Part shown: in pieces, positions 51,958 to 61,385 of the stretch | How the letters are laid out: each line of letters opens with the position of its first letter | How positions within the stretch are numbered: the stretch's first letter is position 1 | From: Enterococcus sp. 9E7_DIV0242 | GTDB taxonomy: Bacteria; Bacillota; Bacilli; Lactobacillales; Enterococcaceae | NCBI RefSeq assembly: GCF_002140975.2 | Contig: NZ_CP147247.1 | Coordinates: forward strand, 434,001-498,000 | DNA: 64,000 bases | Direction of reading: 5' to 3' | Program-made: the position numbers and the translations under genes | Notes under the pieces: generated by a model | Told to the model about the DNA's origin: nothing | The model's input: the letters and a program-made list of their open reading frames with translations, nothing else | Database searches by the model: none

Positions 51958-52272
51958 CTAATCACAGCCTCTGTTTTTTTTCATTTTCATTTTGATATTG
52001 CTTATTGCAGTTTCTACGGATGCGGTATCTCCTAGCAAAGCAAGCAAAACCATATTTTGAGGACAACTTCCTCTAATATCCACTGCAGTAATTCCGGCAG
52101 CTTTTTCAGCAAGATCAGCTACATAGACCATATCGATCAGCTTTCCTTGTATCAGTCCAATGGCATCACAGCCTGTTAACAGCTCTTTACTTGCTGAGCT
52201 ACTCATACCCATTCTTCTGCTAATGATGTCTAGTGCTCCCGCTGAAGGAGATTGAATGATTCTAAAATCCAT
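51958..52272 (-). CDS. GrpU-like circularly permuted BMC shell protein
   Basis: 104-aa BMC-domain protein with the permuted order of EutS/PduU: FRIIQSPSAGALDIISRR at the start, DAIGLIQGKLIDMVYVAD, then ITAVDIRGSCPQNMVLLALLG, then GDTASVETAI. Where EutS has the pore loop GFLDRFTG, this protein has RGSCPQN with Cys70. That matches the GrpU class of glycyl-radical compartments, some of which bind an iron-sulfur cluster at the pore. Strong GGGGAAAG site; between eutJ and eutN. Confidence 0.85.
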   Translation of the reverse strand: MDFRIIQSPSAGALDIISRRMGMSSSASKELLTGCDAIGLIQGKLIDMVYVADLAEKAAGITAVDIRGSCPQNMVLLALLGDTASVETAISNIKMKMKKNRGCD

Positions 52273-52289
52273 TGTCTTTCCCCACTTTC

Positions 52290-53141
52290 TTAAACGAGTA
52301 GCTCCTGTTTGCAGCTTAATGCGATGCCCAATGGTGTAACAAACATTGGATTTTCCGGTTTATACGTTGAAATCCCAGTTTTTGCTTCAATAATTTGTTC
52401 GATACCAGTTAAGCAACACGTACCTCCAACAAGATAAATTTCATCTACCTCATGGCCCTCTATGGCTTGAGTAACAATTGTTGAAACCTTCTCGATTACC
52501 GGTTTAAGTACTGGTAACAGTTCCGCATGATTGTCTTTGTTTCTTTTAAAAACATCAGCTTCCTCAAACGGTAGCTTATATGCGCCGGAAACAACAAGAG
52601 AAAAATGCGTACCTCCTGTAGGTTCGTCGGCTACTTCAATGACCTGACCATCCTTTATTATTGTGATCCCCGTCGTTCCACCACCTATATCTACAATTGC
52701 TCCATTTCGGATATGCAGGACTTCGTTAGCGGCAGTTGGTTCATCCAATAAAGCAGTGATTTCAAAGCCTGCCCCTTCTACCACATGACGTATGACTCCA
52801 TGATCCAATGAAATAGTGCCTGGCGGTAATGCGGCTGCACAGTTAATTAATTCTGTTTGAAGTTTCTCTTCCAGGTCTTGCTTTAGCTCGGAAACAATCC
52901 GGATAGCACCCAAGTAATCAACGATCATTCCATCTTTTACAACATCCGCGAATCGATAGGCACCGGCAACAGGTTTCTTATTTTCGTCAAGTACAGAGAG
53001 AACAATACAAGAGGTTCCTAAATCAACACCCGTATAATAGCACTCTGAATCTGTCCTTTTAGGATGTACAATTACTTGCTCAAACTCAGCAATCAATGTA
53101 TCACAATACTCAAATATTCTTTGTTTCTCCTGTCTTGTCAT
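52290..53141 (-). CDS. EutJ-like actin/Hsp70-fold ATPase
   Basis: 283-aa putative chaperone of the EutJ family. ATPase elements: phosphate 1 YYTGVDLGTSCIVLSV, phosphate 2 IVDIGGGTTGITI and the adenosine motif YLVGGTCCLTG; LLDEPTAANEVL is typical. EutJ-type proteins are thought to help assemble or reactivate compartment enzymes, without proof here. Overlaps the EutT-like gene by 4 bases. Confidence 0.9.
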   Translation of the reverse strand: MTRQEKQRIFEYCDTLIAEFEQVIVHPKRTDSECYYTGVDLGTSCIVLSVLDENKKPVAGAYRFADVVKDGMIVDYLGAIRIVSELKQDLEEKLQTELINCAAALPPGTISLDHGVIRHVVEGAGFEITALLDEPTAANEVLHIRNGAIVDIGGGTTGITIIKDGQVIEVADEPTGGTHFSLVVSGAYKLPFEEADVFKRNKDNHAELLPVLKPVIEKVSTIVTQAIEGHEVDEIYLVGGTCCLTGIEQIIEAKTGISTYKPENPMFVTPLGIALSCKQELLV

Positions 53142-53755
53142 TCTTTCCCACCTATCGCTTTATGAATCAGCTCTTCTAAAACAGTGCACATCAGTTGAAG
53201 CTTTTGTTCAATAAGAAGGAGCTGTGCTTTTTCCGTTTCTTCTTCCTCATAACTTTTTTCAATTAGTTCAGCTCTGAATAGATTCAAATCTGCCAGAAGA
53301 AAATGTAAAAGAGCAATTTCTTTCCCTCTAGAGGATTGAATATGGAAAGCAGAAATCGTGTGCTTCTGTTCTGGTTTTTTTGCTGTGTCAGATAAATGCT
53401 CTAACATTTTACCGTCTTCGTTGCATAAATTATTGAGTGTGTTGCTTAGAATCATCACCTTTTCAGCCGTATACATATCTTCATCTGTCAGAAAGCTAAT
53501 AATAAGGAGGAAAGAAGCCGATAATTTCTCAAGCTTCGGTTTTAAGTAAGTAGATAGTTTTCGGCAGTTCGGCTTTTCGCTCTCTGTTTTTTTTGGCAAT
53601 GGCTTCATCTTTTTTCTATCAAAAATCGGAATATTCCGATCTAAAAGAAATTGTCTGGCTTCTGGAGTTAGACGCGTCCCTCGCTCCATTTTATATTCGG
53701 TGAAATGAGCGCGTCGGTAATTCATCCGCAGCTCAGTTTCTGTGATAAAATACAT
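53138..53755 (-). CDS. EutT-like protein lacking the metal-binding cysteines
   Basis: 205-aa protein whose N-terminus MYFITETELRMNYRR and RGTRLTPEARQFLLDR resemble EutT cobalamin adenosyltransferases and related GRM proteins. The HX11CCXXC metal site of EutT is absent; the protein has only isolated cysteines. The C-terminal half is helical (EIALLHFLLADLNLFRAELIE), as in adenosyltransferase bundles. Start set at the ATG 11 bases after AAAGGAG. A catalytic role in B12 metabolism is unlikely, since choline cleavage here is radical-SAM based. Confidence 0.75.
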   Translation of the reverse strand: MYFITETELRMNYRRAHFTEYKMERGTRLTPEARQFLLDRNIPIFDRKKMKPLPKKTESEKPNCRKLSTYLKPKLEKLSASFLLIISFLTDEDMYTAEKVMILSNTLNNLCNEDGKMLEHLSDTAKKPEQKHTISAFHIQSSRGKEIALLHFLLADLNLFRAELIEKSYEEEETEKAQLLLIEQKLQLMCTVLEELIHKAIGGKE

Positions 53756-53773
53756 GATCGACAACACTCCTTT

Positions 53774-54208
53774 CTAAGTAAGAAATCCCAACAACCTTTC
53801 TCTAAGCTTTACAGATGCTCTGGAAGAAAAACATTCTAGGACAATCATTTCTTTCACTCCAGCAGTCTGTAGGAAGGCTGCTGCTGTGCTAGAATCCTCT
53901 GATTTCGAAGCACCAGTGACAAGTCCGATTACCGGACAATTGAACGACGCTGCGAAATTTGGCGGATAGAATGTTTCCTGAGCTTGAGCATCTTCCAAAA
54001 AGAGGACACAACAGGCAGTTTGAGCAAGCGTCAAAATATAACGATACATTGACACGTTTTCCAAATATTGCGCGGGCACATCAATCGTACACTCTCCGTA
54101 GATTGCATCTTGCTTCTTTTTTAACGGTCGCTTTGTTCCATTCAACCAATTAGCAATCGAAGATTTCCCACTACCTTGCGCACCAATAATCATGATTCGT
54201 TTTCTCAT
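53774..54208 (-). CDS. EutP/PduV-like small GTPase
   Basis: 144-aa P-loop protein: RIMIIGAQGSGKSSIANWLNG (Walker A) and GECTIDVPAQYLEN are typical of EutP/PduV. Members associate with compartments, and some have acetate-kinase or GTPase activity. The ATG overlaps the eutS stop by 4 bases. Function in this pathway is unproven. Confidence 0.88.
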   Translation of the reverse strand: MRKRIMIIGAQGSGKSSIANWLNGTKRPLKKKQDAIYGECTIDVPAQYLENVSMYRYILTLAQTACCVLFLEDAQAQETFYPPNFAASFNCPVIGLVTGASKSEDSSTAAAFLQTAGVKEMIVLECFSSRASVKLRERLLGFLT

Positions 54209-54540
54209 GTCTTGGTAACCGGAACAACGGTGAAATTTAGCATTTCATTCAATACACTGTTTACCTCTCTAATAGCGGCTTCAACACTTGCTACATCTCC
54301 CGTGATAACTAATGAGCCTGTGAAACGATCAAGAAAACCAATATCCACTGCGGATGCTTTTGTCGCAACATCCGCAGCAATGATTGCTGTCTCTGAAGGG
54401 GTAAAGGTCATCAGACCTACTGCATCACCAACCTCTATGCCTAATCGCTCACAGATATCTGACATCGGAGAAGCTAAAACGTGCGCGAGTGTGACTTGTT
54501 TCCCCGGAACTGATTCTTGGATGATTCGCTGCATATTCAT
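54205..54540 (-). CDS. EutS/PduU-like circularly permuted BMC shell protein
   Basis: 111-aa shell protein with the EutS signature: RIIQESVPGKQVTLAHVLASP at the start (the beta-barrel plug), GLMTFTPSETAIIAADVATK, and VDIGFLDRFTGSLVITGDVASVE. Permuted relative to ordinary BMC-H. AGGAGG lies four bases before the chosen ATG; a second ATG two codons later would have a 10-base spacing. Eight bases after the cutD stop. Confidence 0.93.
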   Translation of the reverse strand: MNMQRIIQESVPGKQVTLAHVLASPMSDICERLGIEVGDAVGLMTFTPSETAIIAADVATKASAVDIGFLDRFTGSLVITGDVASVEAAIREVNSVLNEMLNFTVVPVTKT

Positions 54541-54548
54541 TTCGCCTC

Positions 54549-55493
54549 CTAATGTCGAATAACTTTTACCGGAAAATCATACTCTGAAATTTGTTCTTCA
54601 ATCACATCAAGGTCTTCTTCCGTCATGCTCAAATCCTGCGTAATTGGGTAGATTCGATCTAGCTGGTCGTATTTATTTACGCCTAGTTTATGGTATGGAA
54701 GCAAATCGATTCCTTGAAAATTTCGCTTCTCTTTGTAAGGCATCAAAAATTCAATCGTTCGTCGAATTGTGTCTGGGTCATTATTCAACCCCTTCATCAA
54801 AGGCATACGAACTTTTACGTTATACCGTTTACGAAGCAGCTCTTCCATATTTTCCAAGATACGTTCATTTCGAACACCCGTAAGCTTTTGATGTATCTGA
54901 GAATCGATATGCTTCAAATCGAATAGGAAAAGATCGCAAAATTCAGCAATTTTCAACAACGACTTGATTGGTGCATGACCGCAGGTTTCGATGGCTGTAT
55001 GAATTCCAGCATTTTTACATTCCATTAATAAATTTGTCGCGAATTCTGGCTGCATTGTTACTTCTCCGCCACCAAGGGTCACCCCACCACCAGAAGTCTG
55101 ATAAAACGGGATATCTTCAATTGCGACTTCAAGCAATTCAGAAATCAATTTATCCTCTCCGGAAATCGTAAAAGCCTTTTTAGGACAAACTTTTTCACAA
55201 GCTCTACATCCGCCACAATCGATCGTTCGATCAATATAATGACCCACTTCAGGGTCCATTTTATGAACGTTTAACGGACAAACCTTTACACACGCACCAC
55301 AATCAATACATAGCTTTTTTTGAAACATCACTTGATATTTTTTTTCAATGCTTTCCGGATTTGAACACCACTGGCACCTTAGCGGACAGCCTTTGAAGAA
55401 GAACAAGGTACGAATGCCCGGACCATCATAAATCGAATATTTTTGAATATTGAATATTCGTGCTTTTCTTTCAATGTGAATCATTTTTTCCAT
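54549..55493 (-). CDS. cutD: Choline trimethylamine-lyase activating enzyme
   Basis: 314-aa radical-SAM glycyl-radical activase for CutC. The radical-SAM cluster motif CPLRCQWC gives Cys36, 40 and 43. Two ferredoxin-type 4Fe-4S motifs follow (Cys62-65-68-72 and Cys93-96-99-103), an insert typical of CutD/GD-type activases and absent from PflA. YSIYDGPGIRT and GGGVTLGGGEVTMQ are conserved. Four possible starts are clustered; I use the ATG at 55493 because GGTGAT lies just upstream. Directly follows cutC. Confidence 0.94.
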   Translation of the reverse strand: MEKMIHIERKARIFNIQKYSIYDGPGIRTLFFFKGCPLRCQWCSNPESIEKKYQVMFQKKLCIDCGACVKVCPLNVHKMDPEVGHYIDRTIDCGGCRACEKVCPKKAFTISGEDKLISELLEVAIEDIPFYQTSGGGVTLGGGEVTMQPEFATNLLMECKNAGIHTAIETCGHAPIKSLLKIAEFCDLFLFDLKHIDSQIHQKLTGVRNERILENMEELLRKRYNVKVRMPLMKGLNNDPDTIRRTIEFLMPYKEKRNFQGIDLLPYHKLGVNKYDQLDRIYPITQDLSMTEEDLDVIEEQISEYDFPVKVIRH

Positions 55494-55524
55494 GTGCATC
55501 ACCATGTTCTTTTCTCATTTTATG

Positions 55525-58092
55525 TTAGAAATGCTCCAACATCGTACGGCTGATGATTTCATCCTGTACTTCTTTACATAGTTCTGTAAAGTAAGCACTG
55601 TAGCCGGCTACTCGAATAATCAAATCACGGTAGCTGTCTGGATCTTTTTGAGCTTCTTTCAGTACTTCGTTATCAACATAGCTGAATTGCATTTCTCCGT
55701 TGCCCAATACTGAGGCTGTACGTAACAAAGTAATCAATCCCTGGCGACCTTCCGGTGTTTCCAAAATACCTCGTAACAGTTTGAAGTTGTGCACCATACC
55801 AATATTCATTGATGCTACATCCATTTTAGAAACGGACTTGATGATTGCTGTAGGTCCCTTTTTGTCTGCTCCTTGAGTTGGACTGATTCCATCTGAGAGC
55901 GGTGCCCACGCTCGGCGGCCATTTGCTGACGCACCAAGCATTTCTCCAAACGGTGTATTATTAGAAATGGAAAGTGTACCATGACTGAAAACAGAGTATA
56001 GTGTTTTATATTGTGAATGGATTTTTTCAGTCCAATTCACGATATCTGCAGCAATCAAATCTGCATAGTCATCATCATTTCCATATTTTGGTGCATCAAG
56101 GCAGTCACGATGCAACTCTTCATTCCCTTTGAAGTCTGCTTTCAACCCATCACGCATTTGCTCAAGCGTATATTTCCCTTCATCAAATACTAATTTTTTG
56201 ATTGCTGCCATAGAATCTGCATAAGTACCCAATCCAGACCAAATCAAGCCAGGTCCCCAGTTGTGTACACACCCGCCAGCAGTAACATCTTTTCCGTTTT
56301 CCATGCAGCCTTCCATCATTAAGGACATCAATGGCTTCGGTGCAACGTCACGGTGAACCCGTTGGCTGATAACTGTTCCAACAGCTGATAATTGCGTAAT
56401 ATAATGAATTTGTTTTTTCACAGCTTCTTCAAATTGCTCATAGGTTTGGAAATTACTTAACTCACCTAGATCCAATCCTTGCTTGGAGTTATGCCATAAC
56501 ATCCAACCACGGTTTAGGACGAATTCAATGGCAATTGGCCATTGTGTATAGCCGGTTGAAGTCCATTGATATAAACGACCTGATTTCTGTGGCTCTACAC
56601 ACCCCATCAAACAGTAGTCGCGAGCATCTTCCATACTGAAGCCTTTTGCTAGCATCATCTTGATATGGGAATCATCAAAATGACAAGCAGGGAATCCAAG
56701 TCCGGCACGAACTACATCTACAATTTTTTCTAAATATTTTTGTGGTGATTGATTATGGATACGACAAGCAAGAGATGGTTGGTAAACACCTACATGACGA
56801 ACAGCGTCCATCAATAGATAGGTCAGATCATTACATGCATCGCCGCCTTCACGTTTCACGCCACCTACACACATATTTACAAAAGGTTGATACCCTGCAA
56901 AGAACTTAGACCCGCCTTCGCTTGAAACCCACATCATTTCAGAGCATTTAATCAAGAATGCACCTGCAATTTCAAATGCATCAAAGTCCGTTAAGCGACC
57001 TGCTTTTTTATCTGCTTCATAGAAAGGATAGATATATTGATCGACACGCCCAACAGATAACCCTGTTTGATTTTCTTCAACCATGAATAAGGATTCAACA
57101 GTCCAAACAGATTGCAACGCTTCATGAAAAGTTGTTGGCGCATTGGCAGGCACTTTCGCATTGATTTCACCAATTTTTTCAAGCTCTTTTTTGCGAACAG
57201 GATTTGCTTCTTTTTGCGCTAACTGATACGCGTAATCAGATAAGCGTTTTGCATAAGCCATGACACCTTCTGTTGTATCAAGAACAGATTTATAGTAATA
57301 AATACGATCAATATCTTCCGGATTTTCCATAGATAATTCAGCCAGATGGTCTCTCGCTTCTTGTTGAATATCCTTCATCCCTTTTTTCATTAGAATCACA
57401 TCGTATCCAGGGTTTGAATCACCGCCACCATTGATTTGATGATAAGACAGATCACTGACAAACGCTTCTCCTGAAAATTCCCATAATCCAGCTTCACGAT
57501 ATTGTTGTTCACAGATTTCATCTAGAGAACGACCTTCCCAATAAGGGAAAAATTCTTCCTTCATCAGCCGTTTATCTTCATCTGAAATATAAAATGGATC
57601 TTGAGGACGTTCATGAATCGTATCCATCTCGTCTCTAGTCCAACGCCATGCGATATCTGGTGAAAAGGCTCCTGCTCTTGGTGCCCCACAAGGATGACCA
57701 ACAATCAATTCGTCATCTTGAATTAAGAGAGGTGCTGTTTCACAGGCTTTTCTAAATGCTTTTGCTCTTAACATTATTGTTGGCAGACCGGGATTTTCTT
57801 TTGATACTTGTGTCACTGCTTTGGCACGATGAGTGGTAATACTTGGAACAGCGGTTAAATAGCTATCTTTTAGGCGTTTTAGTCGTTGCGTCATTCCTTC
57901 TGGATACGTTTCAGGGTTTGACGATTCTACTGCTACAGAAGAGTTGCTCACACAATTAATATTTAGGCCTTCCCCTGGATTCTCCAGTTCTTGGGAAATC
58001 CCTTGAAACAACTTCAGCATAGCAGCCTTTTCTTCTGGTGACATGTCCTTTGCTACATTTGTGAATTTCTCTGAAATATCTTTAATATTCAT
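55525..58092 (-). CDS. cutC: Choline trimethylamine-lyase
   Basis: 855-aa glycyl-radical enzyme cleaving choline to trimethylamine and acetaldehyde. Catalytic Cys498 and Glu500 lie in [11 protein letters not shown] and the radical Gly830 in RVAGYSAYF. Choline-pocket residues Tyr217 and Asp225 ([16 protein letters not shown]) and Thr511/Tyr515 ([11 protein letters not shown]) match the known Desulfovibrio enzyme with a constant offset of 9. It is the short form without the large N-terminal extension of enterobacterial CutC, consistent with a GRM1-type locus. Residues 1-40 contain amphipathic helices that may target it to the shell. Start at the ATG behind AGAGGGAAAG. Confidence 0.97.
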   Translation of the reverse strand: MNIKDISEKFTNVAKDMSPEEKAAMLKLFQGISQELENPGEGLNINCVSNSSVAVESSNPETYPEGMTQRLKRLKDSYLTAVPSITTHRAKAVTQVSKENPGLPTIMLRAKAFRKACETAPLLIQDDELIVGHPCGAPRAGAFSPDIAWRWTRDEMDTIHERPQDPFYISDEDKRLMKEEFFPYWEGRSLDEICEQQYREAGLWEFSGEAFVSDLSYHQINGGGDSNPGYDVILMKKGMKDIQQEARDHLAELSMENPEDIDRIYYYKSVLDTTEGVMAYAKRLSDYAYQLAQKEANPVRKKELEKIGEINAKVPANAPTTFHEALQSVWTVESLFMVEENQTGLSVGRVDQYIYPFYEADKKAGRLTDFDAFEIAGAFLIKCSEMMWVSSEGGSKFFAGYQPFVNMCVGGVKREGGDACNDLTYLLMDAVRHVGVYQPSLACRIHNQSPQKYLEKIVDVVRAGLGFPACHFDDSHIKMMLAKGFSMEDARDYCLMGCVEPQKSGRLYQWTSTGYTQWPIAIEFVLNRGWMLWHNSKQGLDLGELSNFQTYEQFEEAVKKQIHYITQLSAVGTVISQRVHRDVAPKPLMSLMMEGCMENGKDVTAGGCVHNWGPGLIWSGLGTYADSMAAIKKLVFDEGKYTLEQMRDGLKADFKGNEELHRDCLDAPKYGNDDDYADLIAADIVNWTEKIHSQYKTLYSVFSHGTLSISNNTPFGEMLGASANGRRAWAPLSDGISPTQGADKKGPTAIIKSVSKMDVASMNIGMVHNFKLLRGILETPEGRQGLITLLRTASVLGNGEMQFSYVDNEVLKEAQKDPDSYRDLIIRVAGYSAYFTELCKEVQDEIISRTMLEHF

Positions 58093-58118
58093 TTCTTTCC
58101 CTCTCATTCCATTACTAT

Positions 58119-59258
58119 TTAATAGACTTTTGTATATATATCCCGTAAATCGCTAATAGAAGGTATCCGTGGATTCGTTGGTGTGCAACGATCTATAGCT
58201 GCTGCTTCAGTCATGTAGGTCAAACTTTCTTCATATACATTCTGATCAGTAAGTAACTCCCTAAACCCACTTTCAATCCCCAGTTCTTTCTTCAATCCTT
58301 TGATTGCATCTATATAGCTCACGACACCTTCTCTGGTTGTTCTAGCTGGAAGATTGAGTATTTTTGCGAGCTTCGCATACTTTTCAGCAGCCAATGTATC
58401 TGCTGCACCTTGAAGCTCTGCGTTGTACTCAATTACTGCTTCAAGTAATAGTGCATTACAACGACCATGAGCAATATGAAACTTTCCGCCCACAGCATGC
58501 GATAAGCTATGAGTAATCCCTAAGCCCGCATTTGTAAATGCAATACCCGCCATACTGGAGGCATTATGAACGCGATCTCTAGCGTAAGAATTTTTTACAT
58601 TCTTATGAAGCATGGGTAAATATTCAAACACCAGTTGAATCGTTTTCTCAGCCAATGCATCAGTAAAATCTGTTGCATTAGAGGATACATAGGCTTCTGT
58701 CGCATGAACAAGAACATCGATTCCTGTGTCAACTACTACTCTATTAGGGATGTTCTCAATACATGTCGCATCAAGAATCGCTAAATCAGGTGCAATGTAT
58801 TCATCCACAAGACATACTTTGTCGGCGCCCACAGTAATTACAGAAAAATTCGTTACTTCAGAGCCCGTGCCGCTTGTAGATGGAATAGCAACAAAATAAG
58901 GGCGCTTTTTCTCTGAATCAAGAAATTGAGTTGCCGAAATGAGGATTCCTTTGGCTGCATCAATAGCAGAGCCGCCGCCTATGGCTATCAGGATATCCGG
59001 ATCAGCTTTTTGAAAGGCTTTGAGTCCTTCTGCAATCACTTTTGTATCTGGATCAGGACGAATGCCAGTGAAGCTTTCCGTTCCAATCTGTCCCTTACGC
59101 AAATAGTCGATCACTTGACTCAAAAAACCTAATTCCGCCATTACCTTGTCAGAAACAATAAAGGCTTTTTTCCCTTTAAGGTTTTTCAATTCTTCTAAAG
59201 ATCCTTGGTTGGCTATAATTTTTGTTTTCAAACTGAATGAATCAATTATTTTACTCAC
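58119..59258 (-). CDS. Iron-containing alcohol dehydrogenase (CutO-like)
   Basis: 379-aa type III alcohol dehydrogenase reducing acetaldehyde to ethanol and regenerating NAD inside the compartment. [14 protein letters not shown] binds NAD. Metal-site residues are in [38 protein letters not shown] start four bases after the preceding stop, with only a weak ribosome site, so expression is probably coupled. Position between cutC and the altered aldehyde dehydrogenase supports the CutO assignment. Confidence 0.92.
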   Translation of the reverse strand: MSKIIDSFSLKTKIIANQGSLEELKNLKGKKAFIVSDKVMAELGFLSQVIDYLRKGQIGTESFTGIRPDPDTKVIAEGLKAFQKADPDILIAIGGGSAIDAAKGILISATQFLDSEKKRPYFVAIPSTSGTGSEVTNFSVITVGADKVCLVDEYIAPDLAILDATCIENIPNRVVVDTGIDVLVHATEAYVSSNATDFTDALAEKTIQLVFEYLPMLHKNVKNSYARDRVHNASSMAGIAFTNAGLGITHSLSHAVGGKFHIAHGRCNALLLEAVIEYNAELQGAADTLAAEKYAKLAKILNLPARTTREGVVSYIDAIKGLKKELGIESGFRELLTDQNVYEESLTYMTEAAAIDRCTPTNPRIPSISDLRDIYTKVY

Positions 59259-59262
59259 CTCT

Positions 59263-60738
59263 TTATTCCATGATGTCGATCATACGTCGAATCACATCTT
59301 CAATCTCATCAAAATCGGTTTTTTCAATTTTTTTGCCAGTCTTTGTGGCAAAGCTATCTAGTGGCTCGTCAAAGCAATCAGATATTTGCCTCACGCCATA
59401 CCCAACCTTACGAATGTGTGTCAAATGACGAGGCGAAATGTTATCTGATGCTTCGTCATTTCCTAAAGCAACACTCCCCAAAGTCATGGATGGGAATAAA
59501 TTTGTAGTTGCTCCCATACCACCAAATGTAGAAGGCGTATTGACAAGCACACGAGAAACAGGTTTTTTTAGAGCAAACTCTCGGATAACAGCTTCATCTT
59601 TTGAATGAATGACCAAGGTATGACTTCGGCCGTTTTCCACCAGAAGCTCAATACACTTTTCACAAGCATGTTGCCAGTCATCTTCTACATACATAGCCAC
59701 AATTGGACAAAGTATCTCTTGTGTAAATGGATTAGTTTCTGAAATATATTCTTGTTCATACACTAGGAGCTTCGTCTCTTTCGGTACAGCGATTCCTGCA
59801 GCTTTTGCTAGTGAAATTGCTGATAATCCAACCGATTCCGAATATATTTTCTTAGTCTGATCGAATAGAACTTGCTCTAGCTGCGTAGCTTCATATCGGT
59901 CGATAAAATACGTTCCTTGTTTAGAAAACTCTGCCTTTACCTGTTCAACAATCGGACTATCCACTACAATCGATTGTTCAGCTGCGGAAACAATCCCATA
60001 ATCAAATGTACGACTCGCTATAATGTCTTTTACTGCTTGTCTTACATCACAGGAACGCTCAAGAAATACTGGTCCATTGCCACTTCCGCCATAGATGAAC
60101 GGCTTAGCAGCAGATTTTACAACTGGCAATAGCTTGGGGACACCTGTAACGATTGTTAGAGCGGAATCTTCATGATTTATCAACTCTTTTGTTCCACTTA
60201 AACTAACCATCTGCATACATTGAATCGTTCCATCTGGCAAGCCTGCCGCAATTCCTGCTTCAGCCAATATCACCATCGTTTGCTGAATGACTCTTTTGGC
60301 CCTTGGATGCGGAGCCACAATGATTGGATTCCCAGCCTTGATAGCAATCAAGACATTATGAATCACAGTTGCCGTTGGACTGGTAGCAGGCGGAACCGAA
60401 ATTACTGGTCCAATAGGGATACCGATATCCATTGTTTTATTGCGCGCATCTTCACATAGAACACCCACGTAACGCTCGTTCCTTAATTTTTTAGGTAAAT
60501 AGTTACAAACGAATCTATTTTTTATTTTCTTATCCGCTACACAGCCATAACCCGTTTCTTCTACTGCACTTTCCGCCAGCTCATCACTGTGCGTTTCAAT
60601 TGCCTTACTCAACTGTTCAACAGCATGATCCAATTGAGACTGAGAAACCTTCAACAGCGCAACTGCTGCTTCTCTTGCACGCTCTATACAAATTCTGGCC
60701 TCTTGAATGGATAAGAGGTCATTGTCCACTTTATACAT
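59263..60738 (-). CDS. Aldehyde-dehydrogenase homologue with replaced catalytic residues
   Basis: 491-aa protein of the same CoA-acylating aldehyde dehydrogenase family as the one at 48874-50346, full length and undamaged. The two align without gaps over the first 260 residues. Here the catalytic Cys251 is Ser (FDYGIVSAAEQ instead of FDNGTICASEQ), Asn120 is Ser (PPATSPTATV), and the NAD-site glycines are changed (VTGVPKLL; GGSGNGP). The C-terminal amphipathic helix FDEIEDVIRRMIDIM, an encapsulation-peptide candidate, is kept. It is probably a pseudoenzyme with a structural or cargo-organising role (inference). Confidence 0.9.
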   Translation of the reverse strand: MYKVDNDLLSIQEARICIERAREAAVALLKVSQSQLDHAVEQLSKAIETHSDELAESAVEETGYGCVADKKIKNRFVCNYLPKKLRNERYVGVLCEDARNKTMDIGIPIGPVISVPPATSPTATVIHNVLIAIKAGNPIIVAPHPRAKRVIQQTMVILAEAGIAAGLPDGTIQCMQMVSLSGTKELINHEDSALTIVTGVPKLLPVVKSAAKPFIYGGSGNGPVFLERSCDVRQAVKDIIASRTFDYGIVSAAEQSIVVDSPIVEQVKAEFSKQGTYFIDRYEATQLEQVLFDQTKKIYSESVGLSAISLAKAAGIAVPKETKLLVYEQEYISETNPFTQEILCPIVAMYVEDDWQHACEKCIELLVENGRSHTLVIHSKDEAVIREFALKKPVSRVLVNTPSTFGGMGATTNLFPSMTLGSVALGNDEASDNISPRHLTHIRKVGYGVRQISDCFDEPLDSFATKTGKKIEKTDFDEIEDVIRRMIDIME

Positions 60739-60770
60739 TCATTCACCTCTATCCTTACTGCCTGAATAAA

Positions 60771-61058
60771 CTAAATTTCAAAACCATATCTGGCAATAAT
60801 TTTTTCAATATCTTTATGGGGGCTAGGAATCACATTATAGCTATACACCTCTGCGCCCATATCATTGACAGCCGCGACCCCTGCCTCAACAGCGGCATTT
60901 ACTGCTCCAACATCTCCCTTAACCAATACAGAGATGTAGCCAGACGCCACGTTTTCATAGCCAATCAGCTCTACATCTGCTGCCTTACACATGGCATCTG
61001 CTGCCTCCATCACAAATACCAGACCGAATGTTTCGATAAATCCTAATGCATCTGTCAT
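60771..61058 (-). CDS. BMC-H shell protein
   Basis: 95-aa single-domain shell protein: ALGFIETFGLVFVMEAADAM, pore loop YENVASGYISVLV, GDVGAVNAAVEAGVAAV. The Ala-Ser-Gly pore and the Phe-Val-Phe replacement of the usual small residues in helix 1 distinguish it from its neighbours. GAGGAGG upstream. Second gene of the operon. Confidence 0.93.
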   Translation of the reverse strand: MTDALGFIETFGLVFVMEAADAMCKAADVELIGYENVASGYISVLVKGDVGAVNAAVEAGVAAVNDMGAEVYSYNVIPSPHKDIEKIIARYGFEI

Positions 61059-61085
61059 TCGTATTATTCCTCCTCTTTATCCTAT

Positions 61086-61385
61086 TCAGCTCTTATCTAT
61101 ATCATGTGCCATAACAATATGACCAATTGGTCGAATCGGTCGTGGCATAACATTGGCTGCTGTCAGCTCGCCAATCTTTTCTGCCGCTTTTGCTCCTGCC
61201 TCAACAGCCGATTTTACTGCCGCGACATCCCCTTTAACCATGACTGTCACAAGTGTCGAACCAATATTTTCATACGAAACAAGCTCTACATCCGCCGTTT
61301 TCAACATTGTATCTGCCGCTTCGATTGCCGGAACCATTCCTTTAGTTTCGATCAATCCAAGTGCTTCATCTCCGTGATACTCCAT
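61086..61385 (-). CDS. BMC-H shell protein, first gene of the operon
   Basis: 99-aa shell protein: [20 protein letters not shown], pore loop [30 protein letters not shown], with a C-terminal tail [23 protein letters not shown] lies about 9 bases before the ATG. Its position first in the operon fits a major facet protein. The operon promoter lies about 155 bases upstream. Confidence 0.94.
   Translation of the reverse strand: MEYHGDEALGLIETKGMVPAIEAADTMLKTADVELVSYENIGSTLVTVMVKGDVAAVKSAVEAGAKAAEKIGELTAANVMPRPIRPIGHIVMAHDIDKS

Noticed and set aside
55525..58092. Possible second pyruvate formate-lyase or glycerol/propanediol dehydratase
   Set aside because: A single cysteine in GCVEP rules out PFL, and the [11 protein letters not shown] and [10 protein letters not shown] pocket residues match choline lyase rather than the diol dehydratases.
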